From positions 372,001 to 436,000 of the forward strand of contig SRSI01000052.1 of assembly GCA_005656395.1 (NCBI GenBank): a stretch of 64,000 bases of DNA, written 5' to 3'. The position numbers were made by a program, and so were the translations under genes. Source of the stretch: Strongyloides papillosus. Taxonomy: Eukaryota; Nematoda; Chromadorea; Rhabditida; Strongyloididae. Positions 1-12,600 of this stretch are shown piece by piece (position 1 is the stretch's first letter; each line of letters starts with the position of its first letter). Below the pieces are notes generated by a model. It saw only the letters and a program-made list of their open reading frames with translations. It was not told the origin of the DNA and searched no databases.

Positions 1-2064
1 CTTAGACCTGATCGTGTTGCTATGCAAGATGCTACAGCCCAGATGGCTATGCTTCAATTTATTTCCTCTGGTTTACCAAAAGTTGCTGTCCCTTCCACAA
101 TTCATTGTGACCATTTGATTGAGGCTCAGATTGGTGGAGATAAAGATCTTGCTAGAGCTAAGGACATTAATAAGGAGGTATATAATTTCCTTTCATCAGC
201 AGGTAACAAATATGGCGTTGGTTTCTGGAAACCAGGATCTGGTATTATTCATCAAATTATCCTTGAAAATTATGCCTTCCCAGGTCTTTTACTTATTGGT
301 ACTGATTCCCATACACCAAATGGTGGTGGACTAGGTGGACTTTGTATTGGTGTCGGTGGTGCTGATGCAGTTGATGTTATGGCTAATATTCCATGGGAAT
401 TAAAATGTCCAAAAGTTATTGGAGTCAAATTGACTGGAAAGTTAAGTGGATGGACATCAGCCAAGGATGTTATACTTAAGGTTGCAGATATTCTCACCGT
501 CAAGGGTGGCACTGGAGCAATTGTCGAATATTTCGGCGAAGGTGTTGACTCAATTTCTGCCACTGGTATGGCTACCATTTGTAACATGGGAGCTGAAATT
601 GGAGCAACCACATCTGTTTTTCCATTTAATGAATCAATGGTTAAATATCTTGAAGCTACAAACCGCGCTGATATCGCAAAAGTAGCTTTGAAATATAAAG
701 ATCTTCTTTCTGCCGACAAAGGAGCAAAGTATGACCAAATTATTGAAATTAATCTTGATACTCTTGTTCCACATATAAACGGACCTTTTACTCCAGATTT
801 GGCTACACCAATTGATAAACTTGGTCAAAGAGCTAAGGAAAATCAATGGCCACTTGATGTTAAAGTCGGACTTATTGGATCATGTACCAATTCATCATAC
901 GAAGATATGTGTCGTGCTGCATCAATTGCTAAACAAGCTTTGGACAGAGGAGTAAAGGCTAAATCAAAATTTACCATTACACCTGGTTCAGAACAAATTC
1001 GTGCCACTATTGAAAGAGATGGATTATCTAAGGTTTTCGAGCAATTTGGAGGAGTTGTCTTGGCTAATGCCTGTGGGCCATGTATTGGTCAATGGGATCG
1101 TAAAGATGTCAAAAAAGGAGAAAAAAATACAATTGTAACTTCATACAATAGAAACTTTACCGGAAGAAATGATGCCAATCCAGCTACACATGCATTTGTT
1201 GCTTCACCAGAATTAGTTACAGCTTTAGCAATTGCTGGAACATTGAACTTTGATCCACGAAAAGATACACTAAAAGGTGCTGATGGAAAAGAATTTAAGC
1301 TTCAACCACCAACAGGAGATTCTCTTCCAACCAAAGGATATGACCCCGGTGAGAATACTTACCAAAGCCCATCTGGAGCAGGAGATGTAGATGTATCACC
1401 TGAATCTCAACGTCTTCAACTACTTGCACCATTTTCTAAATTTGAAGGCAAAGACTTGGAAGATCTTACAATTTTAATAAAAGTCAAAGGAAAATGTACT
1501 ACCGATCACATTTCAGCTGCCGGACCATGGCTCAAATTTAGAGGACACTTGGATAACATTTCAAACAACCTTTTCTTGACTGCTGTTAATGCTGAAAATG
1601 GAGAAATGAACAAAGTTAAAAATCAAGTAACTGGAGAATATGGTTCTGTTCCTGAAACAGCACGTTATTATAAGTCTAAGGGAATTAATTGGATTGCAAT
1701 TGGTGATGAAAATTATGGTGAAGGTTCATCTAGAGAACATGCTGCCTTAGAACCACGTCATCTTGGAGGGCGTGCTATCATTGTCCGCTCATTTGCTCGC
1801 ATCCATGAAACAAATCTCAAGAAACAAGGAGTTCTTCCTCTTACATTTGCTAATAGTGCCGACTACGATAAAATCAGACCAGATGACAAGGTATCTCTCT
1901 TAGGATTGGTTTCAATTGCTCCTGGTTCACAAGTTACAGCCGTTTTAAAACACTCTGATGGAACACAAGAGAGCATTAAACTCAACCATACTATGAATGA
2001 TCTTCAAATAGAATGGTTTAAAGCAGGTTCTGCTCTTAACAGAATGAAAGAGTTGATGGCTTAA
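1..2064 (+). CDS. aco-2: Mitochondrial aconitate hydratase, 5' end cut off by the window
   Basis: This gene encodes aconitase, which interconverts citrate and isocitrate in the TCA cycle in the mitochondrial matrix using a 4Fe-4S cluster. The reading frame is open from base 1, so the first ATG at 22 is internal; 687 residues are visible. The three cluster-binding cysteines are present at visible residues 295 ([10 protein letters not shown]), 358 and 361 ([11 protein letters not shown]). Each sits exactly 90 residues before its position in human ACO2, so about 90 residues, including the targeting peptide, lie to the left. Other intact family blocks are [24 protein letters not shown], the swivel-domain [19 protein letters not shown] and the C-terminal [11 protein letters not shown]. 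No intron interrupts the visible part. Identity is near certain from continuous similarity to animal ACO2. Confidence 0.97.
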   Translation, partial: LRPDRVAMQDATAQMAMLQFISSGLPKVAVPSTIHCDHLIEAQIGGDKDLARAKDINKEVYNFLSSAGNKYGVGFWKPGSGIIHQIILENYAFPGLLLIGTDSHTPNGGGLGGLCIGVGGADAVDVMANIPWELKCPKVIGVKLTGKLSGWTSAKDVILKVADILTVKGGTGAIVEYFGEGVDSISATGMATICNMGAEIGATTSVFPFNESMVKYLEATNRADIAKVALKYKDLLSADKGAKYDQIIEINLDTLVPHINGPFTPDLATPIDKLGQRAKENQWPLDVKVGLIGSCTNSSYEDMCRAASIAKQALDRGVKAKSKFTITPGSEQIRATIERDGLSKVFEQFGGVVLANACGPCIGQWDRKDVKKGEKNTIVTSYNRNFTGRNDANPATHAFVASPELVTALAIAGTLNFDPRKDTLKGADGKEFKLQPPTGDSLPTKGYDPGENTYQSPSGAGDVDVSPESQRLQLLAPFSKFEGKDLEDLTILIKVKGKCTTDHISAAGPWLKFRGHLDNISNNLFLTAVNAENGEMNKVKNQVTGEYGSVPETARYYKSKGINWIAIGDENYGEGSSREHAALEPRHLGGRAIIVRSFARIHETNLKKQGVLPLTFANSADYDKIRPDDKVSLLGLVSIAPGSQVTAVLKHSDGTQESIKLNHTMNDLQIEWFKAGSALNRMKELMA

Positions 2065-2246
2065 ATACTAAACGATATATTTAGTTGTGTAACATTTTTT
2101 AGAGTAAATTAGTATATTTGATTAAAGTACCTTTTTTTTTAAATACCGTTTGTTTTTTTTTTGTTGTCTCTTTTTTTATATTTGTCTTGAAACGCCACTT
2201 GTCATTTTTGTGATTGGGGAAATATTTTTTAGAACAGATTTTTAAA

Positions 2247-2976
2247 ATGAATGCTGAAAAGTACTCTGTAAGTGATTCTGTTTTGGGTACTAAAGAATTG
2301 TAAGTGATTAATTTCTACGGTGTATTATCTAAATTTTAGTTGGGATTCTCGATATGAGTTAGAAATTAAGAATTTCGAAGAAAATGGTGATGAAGGAGAA
2401 ATTTGGTTTGGCAAAAATGCAGAAAATAGGATTTTACTTTATATTAATCAACTAGAACTAGACAAAGATATTCAATTTATTGATATCGGATGTGGAAATG
2501 GAAGTCTACTTCGAAGGTTACAAGATAGAGGTTATAAAAATTTAACCGGCGTAGATTATAGTTCATCAGCTATTGAATTATCAAAAAGATTATCAGACAA
2601 CGGTAATGACAGTAACAATGAAATTGTTTTTAAAGTTGATGATATGTTAAGTGATAACCACGATTCAGAGCTAGTTCATAAATTCAATGTTATTCTCGAT
2701 AAAGGAACATGGGATGCGATATGTCTTTCTGGAGACAGAGAAGAAAGATTAAAATGTTACAAAAAGAGTATTGATACTTTTTTTACAAATGACCCCAGTA
2801 AAGTTCAATTATTTATCATTGTTTCCTGTAACTTTACAAAAGAAGAGCTAATTGAATTATTTGTTGACGATAATTTACAATTTGAATCTGATCTTCCTCC
2901 TTCAAAAACTTTTTCTTTTGGTGGAAAATCTGGACAAACATCTACTGGTGTTGTGTTTAAAAAGAAGACAAGATAA
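2247..2976 (+). CDS. EEF1AKMT2: EEF1A lysine methyltransferase 2-like (METTL10 family)
   Basis: Two exons, 2247-2299 and 2340-2976, with a 40-bp GT/AG intron, give 229 residues. The junction codon creates a phenylalanine in GTKEFWDSRYE, matching the family block GTxEhWD near the N-terminus, which supports the ATG at 2247. A class I SAM-binding fold follows: motif I IDIGCGNGSLL, then GVDYSSSAIEL, and the later block DKGTWDAICL. The end SKTFSFGGKSGQTSTGVVFKK matches the family C-terminus. Known members trimethylate a lysine of eEF1A in the cytosol; that substrate is inferred from the family. The gene converges on the acetyltransferase at 3023, with 46 bp between the two stop codons. Confidence 0.9.
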
Positions 2977-3013
2977 AAGAATATTTATATAGCAAATATG
3001 AATTTTAAGTAAA

Positions 3014-3019
3014 AATAAA
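3014..3019 (+). terminator. Poly(A) signal of the methyltransferase gene
   Basis: An AATAAA hexamer lies 37 bases after the stop codon of the upstream methyltransferase gene and only four bases before the stop codon of the convergent gene. The plus-strand transcript is therefore expected to run into the 3' coding end of its neighbour. Confidence 0.55.
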
Positions 3020-3022
3020 TGT

Positions 3023-3756
3023 TTAAAATAACTTTATCATTGTTTCAATGTGATCTGAACCATCATATCCAATTGGTATATTGTGTTTTTTAAAGTAAAC
3101 TTTTCGATATATTTTATATCCTTGTTTACTTAAAAGATGTTGATTTGCTACACTTGTTGCTTCTGCTATGATCCCCTGTATTTCAGGGAACTAAAATACA
3201 AATAAAATATGGTTAAATAAATGAAGAGTACCTTATTTTTTAAGATTTTATTTCCTTCAGTCTCTAATTTACTTGCAATTCCTTGTCTTTGCCATTTTCT
3301 TGCAACACATACAATTTCACTCCTTACCAAAGTATTTATTGTCGGAGGTAGTAAATTCCATATTCCAATTTTTGCTTCATCTAATATATTTGTGATAATA
3401 ATATCAGGAGATAAATTGACATTTTCTTCATTATTATCTCTCTCATTCATTTCGGTAATACTTATATTATTATCATCTTCTCTCTTTGTTAAATTTACCA
3501 GTCTTATTCCTACTAATTCTTTTTCTTTATTATATGCTCCAAAGGAATTGTTCATAACAAAGTTATCGTTAATTAAATATTGGAAAATTTTATTTATTTG
3601 GTCTTTTGTTATTCCAGTGCCACGATTTAATGGTTCAGTTATTAAAAATTCTTCCAGTAAAATGTTTAATACGGAGTCTTTATCTTTAGGTGTAATAAAG
3701 CGAATTGTGAAATTATTATTGAATTTCACTTCAATATTTTTATCACTTTCTGACAT
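3023..3756 (-). CDS. GNAT-family N-acetyltransferase (arylalkylamine N-acetyltransferase-like)
   Basis: Minus-strand exons 3232-3756 and 3023-3190, separated by a 41-bp intron (3191-3231), give 230 residues. The start is the ATG at 3754-3756. The acetyl-CoA binding motif A is visible around residues 152-163 as ARKWQRQGIASKL, the R/Q-x-x-G-x-A/G loop of the GNAT fold, preceded by a SEIVCVARKW beta strand. The second exon supplies the family-like C-terminal half with AEATSVANQHLLSKQGYK, as in nematode and insect dopamine/arylalkylamine acetyltransferases. These transfer an acetyl group from acetyl-CoA to amines in the cytosol. The actual substrate cannot be read from sequence. The gene is tail to tail with the methyltransferase. 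Confidence 0.82.
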
Positions 3757-4736
3757 TTTCTAAAATTAAATAACAACAATTAAAATATTATCAAATCTTG
3801 CTAAAAATTAAAAAACAATAACATAGGAATTTTTCTTATAATTAAAATTCTTCTAATAAAAAACTTTACTTTAGAATATATATTATAATAAATCATTTAC
3901 ATTATATATTTATGAGTTATTCTCTATTTTCTAATATTATAAATATGTTATATAGATTTAACATTAAAATGAACAAACATCATTAGAAGAAAAATAAAAT
4001 CATTATAAATAGTAGCTTATCTTTTATAAAAATAAGTGCATTTTAATAAAGAATCATTTATCAACTTATCAAATTTGAAAAAATTTTAAACACTTTCTTC
4101 TAATAGTTTTATAAATATATATTAAATTTTTTATTATTTTTGTCATATAAAATAATGATACAAATTAAATAACTTTATTTACATTATATAGCGTAATTAT
4201 TTTATTCATATAAAAGTGGTTATTGCCTAAATAAGTTTCTTGTCTATTAAAAAAAATTTATTTGACATATCACTATATTCATGTATAAAAAAATACTATA
4301 TAGCATTTCAATTTATGTTGATTTAATATTTCAAAAATAGTGTAAATGACACATATAATTTATATGGTTTAATTGTAAATTTTTAGTTAAATATGACATT
4401 TAGCTTTAAGAAAATAATATTAACAACCTAAATAAAAATTTTTCTACTTAAAATATTTAGTTAAGAATATAAACTATTTAGTTTTTATTATAAAGTTTAG
4501 AGATAGGAAAGACATTCAAGTAAAAAATAACAAAATTTCCTACATACAAGTAGGAAGAAGAAAATGTAATTAAAATATATAAATTTTTATTTTAAAATAA
4601 ACAAAAAGCATAACGGTAACATTGTTTTAAAAGTTTAATATTCCTTACAACGCATGAAAAACAGTTTCTTTTTTTGTATTGAAATGTTTTTTTAACAAAT
4701 TTCTGTCAAAATCAAATAATACTAGTTTAATTTTAA
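3757..4736. other. AT-rich spacer, no gene seen
   Basis: About 1 kb of A/T runs with no open reading frame of useful length. It should contain the promoter of the acetyltransferase on its left and the 3' end of the oligoribonuclease on its right. I see no repeat, tRNA or structured RNA here. Confidence 0.6.
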
Positions 4737-5282
4737 CTAAAAAGTTATAAAAAACCGGTTTCTATACCATTTTAATTCTTCAATTGATTCCAAAATATCT
4801 GAACAAGAACGATGTTTACAAACTTTTTTTTCATAAGTTTCTCCATACCAACGATTCACTAATTCCTTTATTGAACTAACATCAATTATTCTGTAATGTA
4901 AAAAGTTACTCAAATTCGGCATATATTTTATGATAAACATTCGATCCATGTAAACACTATTTCCGGCAACGGGATTTTTTTTGAAAACGCAATATTTCTT
5001 TAAATAATCCATTACCATACTTTCAACTTCACAAATATTTAGTTCTGCTTTATTCAAATCATCCAAAAGTCCATTTTCTGAAAATACATTCTTACACCAT
5101 TCACTCATATTATCCAGTGTTTCTTTTTCATGTTTGATGGCATGAGATATACCTTTGTCTAGAATATTTAAATTTGAATCAGTAACAAAAACAGAAATCT
5201 CTACTATTGTATCTTTCTCTAAATCAAGACCTGTAAGTTCGAGATCAATCCATACGATATTATCCTCTTTTTGACACGACAT
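4737..5282 (-). CDS. REXO2: Oligoribonuclease, REXO2/Orn family 3'-5' exonuclease
   Basis: This intronless gene encodes 181 residues from the ATG at 5280-5282. It is a DEDDh 3'-5' exonuclease that degrades very short RNA oligonucleotides (nanoRNA); animal forms act in mitochondria and cytosol. All catalytic motifs are visible: exo I as WIDLELTGLD near residue 11, exo II around NSVYMDRMF, and exo III as HRSCSDILESIEELKWYR near the C-terminus. The length matches the core domain, but there is no obvious N-terminal mitochondrial presequence as in human REXO2. This isoform may therefore be cytosolic, or an upstream exon may have been missed. A TTTTACACAG acceptor-like site lies about 20 bases upstream of the ATG on the minus strand and could take a spliced leader. 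Confidence 0.93.
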   Translation of the reverse strand: MSCQKEDNIVWIDLELTGLDLEKDTIVEISVFVTDSNLNILDKGISHAIKHEKETLDNMSEWCKNVFSENGLLDDLNKAELNICEVESMVMDYLKKYCVFKKNPVAGNSVYMDRMFIIKYMPNLSNFLHYRIIDVSSIKELVNRWYGETYEKKVCKHRSCSDILESIEELKWYRNRFFITF

Positions 5283-8200
5283 TGATAACAATTTAAAATA
5301 GCTGTGTAAAATTAAAAATCTTCCAACAACACTTATTCCAAATTATTCCATTTAAGACCTGGAACATATTCGGAAATAAACACAAGATATTTTATCAAAA
5401 TCTTTATATTTAAAAAAAACTGTTGTGAATTAACTTTGGTGAATTAAATTAGTTTTGTAGATTAATTGATTTAGTTGCTAGAAAGTTATTTTTGCAGTAT
5501 AAATTGAATATATATTCATAGTTGCATTTTAATAAACAAAATTTTTTCTATTGAAAATCTTATTTATTATATTAAATAGTGTAAACTCATCTTAGCAGTT
5601 ATTTATTTATAATTTCTTAGCATAATATTACAATAACAAAAATCCTTTTATGTACCACATCTCTGTAAGATGAAAATTATAAAAATGTGTGAACATTAAT
5701 ATATCTTCCTGCTAATGCAATATCGCAAAATTTACACGAATATTATCATCAAAACAAACATAACATTTGTTTTTCTACTTAATGCTGCTGTATTATGTCT
5801 TCCTTTGGCCATAAAAACACTCTTAACCAAAAATAAAATGTTATAGTTATGTTATTTTATTTGTTTTAAAAATATAACTTCTGGCTAGTAATTGCTGACA
5901 AAATTTCTAATTATTGGCTGTTTATAAATAAGAGTAGTTTTTTTTATTTGCTTATTTAGTTATGGTAATGTTTAAATTTATCAAAAATAATAAATGCACT
6001 TCGTATAAACTATTTTTAAAAAATATTTATCATATTAATTTATGCATGACTCATCAAATAACATGGTAATAAATAATTATTTTTAAATATTCTATTTATT
6101 CTTTCTTAGGTACCTTTTATTTGTTTGTAATGAATAACGAGAAAAAAAATGAATTAAAACTTATTGTTAGATGTTTTTGATTTTTTTTTAACGAAAACAT
6201 TATAATAATTAGATAATTTTATCTGGTTATATTTATACAAATAAATTTATTGTTATGATTCAGTTGGATATTTTTTTAAATTTCAACAGGTGGTTTTAGC
6301 AATGGAAGAAATAAAAGATTTTAAAACAGAAAAACTATTAATATTTTATTTTATGCAACTAACGTATAGTATATTTGTTAGCTGTTTAAATGAATAAAAT
6401 ATGTATGCATTTTTACTTTGCTTATTTTTTCGTATATTTGATGTATAAATTTATTTTCAAACAAATCAAATTTGTCCTCTCAACTTTTTTAATTTATGAT
6501 CTATTTATAATTTAATATATATTTTTGTAAGCAGTTTCTATAGCTGAAAATTAAATATAATCTAAATGTTTTTATTTTATTTGACAAAAATTACATTCCA
6601 CCACTAAAAGTAACAATATATTTTAAATGAATTAAAAAATGAGATTAATTTTTTTTTTCTAAGAAAACTAAAAATTTTTATGGTATTTCAAAAAATGACT
6701 TTGGAATGATGACAAGTAATATTATATATCGGTCGAATTATTTATGAAAATATTATATAAAACAAAAAAATATAATATTTAAGTTTCTAAAAATATAAAT
6801 AAGTTTACGTTAAAATTTTTTTTACTATATATGGAAACGTAACAATATTGATATGAATTTTTATAATTATTATTTTAACTTAATATTACAAACTGGCATA
6901 CATATATTTATGACAATTATGTATACTTTATTTAAAAAAATTTTACCAAGCTATTATAAAATATCTCTTGTTTTTTTTATTAAAAGTTTAATTTCACATG
7001 CTATATTTTAGTAATATAGTATATTTTTATTAAAATTTTGAAGCATTAAAAAAATACGGAAAATGTTAAATACTTTAAATGTATCATATTATATTAACAA
7101 AACAGTAGTGCACTTATGTTTAAAATGGATTAAAATATTTATATGGTAGATGAGATAGTCAGTGTTGTGCATATATTTATTATTCTAAAAAGAAATATAT
7201 TTTATATATTGAGACCTCAAATGGGTAAAGAAGTTTTGGTCTTTATCTACAATTATGTTTAATCTCTTTTTTACTATTTTTGTTATCATATGAGCAGTAA
7301 AAATTTTTATAGTTTTTTATCATTCAATTTTATGAATTAGTTTCTAAATTATACTTCCATATTACTATTGCATTATTTTTTAAATAACTCAAACTTATTA
7401 TTTTTATTTTTTTATATTATTTTGTAGTATTGAAAACAGGCAAACAAAGTATAGTTTTAAAATTACAATTTTTCAAAATAAAGAATAGTTTATCTTTTAT
7501 AAAATATTATTTTTGTCTATTTATAACATATTTTTATAAAAACTTTTATTCTTTGGTGCTTGTTATAAATAATTATAACATTATAAGTTATTGTCATTAT
7601 CAAATTCCATATTTTAGTGTAAAAGTTATTTTTAATGAAATAAATAACTAACAAAGTAAATTGAATTAAAAATGTTTTTTATTTTCTAGATAAAGTTTTT
7701 GTCAATTATTTCAGTAAATTGATTTATATGCACCTTTATAAGTAAATGTTGAAAAAATTGACTTATTAAAAACGATTTTCACTCAAAAATAATTTTTAAC
7801 CATATTTAATTTAATACTCTTATAACTCTGTAAATGTATCTTCCTTCTTTTATGACCATTTTGGATATAGTGAGTAGAAAATTTGTGTTAGCTTTTTATA
7901 TTTTCTTTCATTTGTATACAATATATATCATCAATAATTTGTGGATATTGAAAAATTAGATAAATTTATACAATTTTTTTGTTCATAAAACTTAACATAC
8001 ATTTACTCTGTAAATACTAATTATTTTGTATAACTTATTTGGCTTCGGATTGTGCTATTAAAGCCTTTCGCCGTTACTATTTGCTTACCTTTTTTTTGAT
8101 TATCACGAGTATTATTTTGCGGAATTTTTATATCTGAATAATTTTAATATAACTATGTATGTGCATAGTCTAAAAAAAGTAAATTAACGTATTTTTTAAT

Positions 8201-9619
8201 TAAAAGAAATTGATTTTAAATTAGTTTTATTTTATATTTTATTTTCTCTAGTTTATTTATTCAAATATTTCTATATAATTCTTAGGGAATTTTTGACATA
8301 AAACATTATAAATTGTTTTTTTTTTCTTATACACATTGTGATATTCTTATAAATTAGCAGATAAAGTAAATCCTAGTGTAAATATTAAAAGTGCATTAAT
8401 TGACACACTTTAAAAAAATTAGTAGAATATTTTAACATTTCTTGTTTTTTTTTTATAAGAAAGTGGAAATAAAGAGGCATAAAATATCATATTTTATTGA
8501 ATATTATTATTTTTAATAACATAAAATTACATTTTGTTATAGCTATATAAAAGTACGTTAATTATATACTCTACATTAATAGTTTCAAAACAATGTTTGT
8601 AAAATAAAAAAAAAGTTGTTATTCGCCATAATTATTAATTCATTATTCATGTGTGTAAAAGATTGTAACCATTCTTCAGACCCACTATGAAATTTATTAA
8701 TTCATGTATTTAAAAATACATTTTAAAATTAAAGATTTTTATTTAGAATTAGTTGGATTTTAGTGTTTTATAGAATTTTTATTTGAATTCAAAGTCAATT
8801 TTTATATTAAAATAGATAGTAATTGATAAAGAAGTCAGGGAATCGATAATAAATGCGCGACAATTTCTAGTCATTTATATTTAAATGTATACCGTCACGA
8901 TTGTTGATGTTTTGATGGAATTTTTTGATACAACCTATTAATAATGACATTTTTATATTTTCTTTTGTTAAAAAAATTCTTAGCAATTTAGTAGAATCAA
9001 TTTTTATTTACATTTAAGTGACATTTATTTTCTATTATTTATATATATATATTTTTTCTGTTATTTTTTTGCTATTTTTTTTAACTTATATGGAATGTAA
9101 GATATATTTAACATGTTATTATATATAAAAATTATATATTGCTTTTTTTATACAAATTTAAAATATTTCAAATTTATTTATCAATAATTACAATACTTCT
9201 AATTATATTTAAATTAAAGTTATTATATTTCAAAAAGCACTTTTTAATAGAATTAATTTTTTCTTTAAAGTCTTTTAGTTTAAGTTTCAATGTTCATAAT
9301 AAAATATATCTGCTTAAAATGTCGGTAAATTTATGCATTTTTCTTAAATAATCATTTTTAAGCAGTTAAAACTTTGGAAAATAAAAGCGTTGACTAAAAA
9401 ATATTTATAAAATTATAATACACTTTTTTTTTCTTTTTTTGTTTTGTGTTTTATATGCTTACGTGGATATTTAGTATTTAAAATTTTTTTTTCCGTTTAT
9501 TTAACAGCTTTTTTTAGCGGATGAAAGATAAATTCTAAGCATATATATAAAGTTTATATTAAAATTTTGTCAAAATTGGTTAGTTCTAGTATTCCATAAT
9601 TTTTATTGTTTGATTTGTT
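5283..9619. other. 4.3-kb AT-rich intergenic region
   Basis: No convincing coding exon is seen on either strand. The short open frames here start from non-ATG codons or are low-complexity Phe/Ile/Leu/Lys/Asn translations typical of AT-rich noncoding DNA. The left end holds the promoter of the oligoribonuclease and the right end that of tomosyn. A slightly GC-richer patch at about 8041-8090 is not foldable into a tRNA by eye. Confidence 0.6.
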
Positions 9620-12600
9620 ATGGACAAATATAAGAAAAAATTTGCTAGTGCTTTTGATGGACTACGCAATCATCACACTAAAGTTGATATTGAAATTACT
9701 GAAAAAATAACTTCAAATAATATTGGATTAACAAAGGTATTAGTTTAAAATAATATTTAATAAATTAATTAAATTTTTTAAAGATTATTCGTCATGGTTT
9801 CCCTGATAAAGCACGTTGTTTAGCATATGATCCCGTTCAAAAATTGATAGCTATTGGATCAGGAAACGGGTCACTTCGATTGCTTGGAGATGCAGGAGTA
9901 GATTATCATCTTTGTCACCCATCAGGAACTGAGGTAACACATATCAAATTTTTAATCAATGAGGGAGGGTTAATAACAGTTACAAAGGATGATATGATTC
10001 ATCTTTGGAATTATCGTCAAAAACAGGCAGATATTGTACATAGTTTACAAATGAGACAAGAAAAAATTACGTGTATAGAATTGCCAGTTTCCTCTAAATG
10101 GTTATATATAGGAACAGAACGTGGAAATGTATATGTTCTTTGTGTTGCTAATTTTAAATTATCCTCTTATGTAATAAACTGGAATAAAGCTATAGATTTA
10201 AGTTGTAGAACACATCCTGGACCTGTTAAACATTTATCAATATCTCCATTGGATCCTACCAAATTACTTATAGGTTTTGATAATGGATATGTTGTTTTGT
10301 GGAATTTACTTAATAAGGAGGTTGAAAGATATAAAAATAATGGACAAATAAAAAATATTAGTTGGCATCATGACGGAAAACAATTTATGTGTGGTTGTAA
10401 TGATGGTAGTTTAGTTATTTGGAATGTAAAAAAAAGCAGTGAACCATGTCAAGTTATTTATCCTAGAGAACAAAAATGTCGTCCTATAACACATTTATTT
10501 TGGTTTCAAGGATCATCTAATGATATGGTAATCTTTGCTGGCGGTATGGGTTTAGATGATGGTGCTACACCAGCAATTACAGTAATGAAACCAAAAGGAT
10601 CACTTGCAGTATTAGAATTAGATCATGCAATTGTTGATATATGTCCAATATTAAATAGTCCTTACACAAATTTTCCACAATTGCCACATGCTTTAGCTAT
10701 TCTTATGAAAGAAGAACTTGTTATACTTGATTTATCTATAAGTGGTTTTCCTATATTTGAAAATCCACATCCAACTGATATTAGTGAATCACCTGTTGTT
10801 TATATGAAATATTATAGTGATTGCCCTGTAGATATGATTGGAGCATTAACATTACTAGGTTGTAAACAAAGAACAGCTAATCCTAGAGTTAGTACAAAAA
10901 CATGGCCAATTACAGGAGGAGAAGAAAGAGAAGTTGCAACCAGTAATCAAGAGTTATTATTAACAGGGTATGTTTATTATTTTGAAGTTTTTTTTAATTA
11001 ATATTTTAAAGGCATGAAGACGGTTCTATTAAATTTTGGCAATCCAGTGGTGACCATCTTCAACTAATGTATAAATTAAAAACTGGTCGTCATTTTGAAA
11101 AAACAGAACCAACTATCCCAACCAGTCAATCTCCAGAATATATAAAAAATCCACATTCTATAACTTTTATTGCAATGTGCCTTGAATCTAGACTTTTGGC
11201 GGTAGCTGGTAATGCAGGACAAGTAACTTTATTTAGGTTAAATAAAAATGAATCAGCAAATGATATTGCCGTTATTAATATCTTAGGATCTTATTCTGTT
11301 GATTCACCATTTAATCAATCAACTTCAAATGTTGGTGATTGTGGAGGATTAAGAAATCAAAACAGTGTAATTAGTTCAAGAACCTCTAGCATGACATCGG
11401 AAGGTAGTCAAACATCAGAGCAACATTTATTAAAAGTTCGTGGTGGTGCTATAAGACGTGCTGCAGGTTTTCAACCAGAATTAGTTTGCCTAATAACATC
11501 TACAGCTCATTCTCTTATAAATAACAAAAAATTAATTGGGTCAATTTCATTAAATTCATCTTTTGGTCTTATGGCTATCGGAACTGTTAACGATTTGTGC
11601 TTAATTGATATTGTACAATGTACTTTAGTTGTTTGTTTATCTATATCTGAATTATACAGTTTTGAAAATACATCAAATACGCAATTATGTTTAAATGTTG
11701 ATTCACCACAAGATGTAAGTTTTACTATGTAAAATTGTAAAAAACATAAAATTAATATATTATAAGACAATTTTTCTAACTAAATCCGTCCTTCCAGGAG
11801 CGTTATGCTTTAGTACTGACTAAATTTATGAAAGTAAGCCTTTCTTTCTTAATTTTTTCTTTTATATATTAATGCTTTTTCGTAGTATTCTCATTATCTT
11901 GGCATTTATTATTTAGAACTAATATATATACATATATTTATATCTATTTATATCGTGTTAACTCAGTGGTTTTTGGTAATATTTTCAGCCTTTGTCCATG
12001 TCTCAATATTGTAGTGAATTAACTAATAATTTTGGTAGTAATGATTTAACTAGTGGTGAAAATGTTTGTAATAAAAAGGATATTGTTAATGATAAAGGAC
12101 AATATTTGTCAGAACAAACTCCAAGTATTGTTAATATACTTCGAAGAAGAACATCTGAAATGGCTCATTCTGCAAAAAAAAAGATTGAAAAAAAATTTTC
12201 ACAACATCATTCAACAATAAATAATAAGTATAACAATGATAAAATACCTCCTAACAGACCCGATGTACTATCAACATCATTTAATAGTAATGTAAAAGAT
12301 AATTCTTTAAGATCGGTACCATTTCTATCTGTTGATTTAGTTGATACGCCCTCTCCTTGTAGTTTACCTTCTCCTGTATCAGATCATACTTCATATAGTA
12401 TGTCAAATGTATCATTTTCATTACAATCATCTCAAGAGAATCCTGATAATAGACCAAAATCGGAAAATAATATGAGAGGAAAACTTACTAGATCTCATAA
12501 ACTACCATCTTTTGAGAATGCTGAATTAGTAAAGCAATTTTCTGATGAACATGAACATTTATCAGTATCTTCTTCCAATCTAAAAGCACAATCTCCTTTT

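Noticed and set aside
270..719. 149-codon open frame on the minus strand inside aconitase
   Set aside because: It is a shadow of the strongly conserved aconitase frame, with no family of its own.
7430..7651. 73-codon open frame in the first AT-rich spacer
   Set aside because: Phe/Ile/Tyr/Asn low-complexity translation without ATG context or domain, as expected from AT-rich noncoding DNA.
8041..8100. GC-richer patch considered as a tRNA or small RNA gene
   Set aside because: No cloverleaf arms or B-box-like GGTTCGANTCC sequence could be found.
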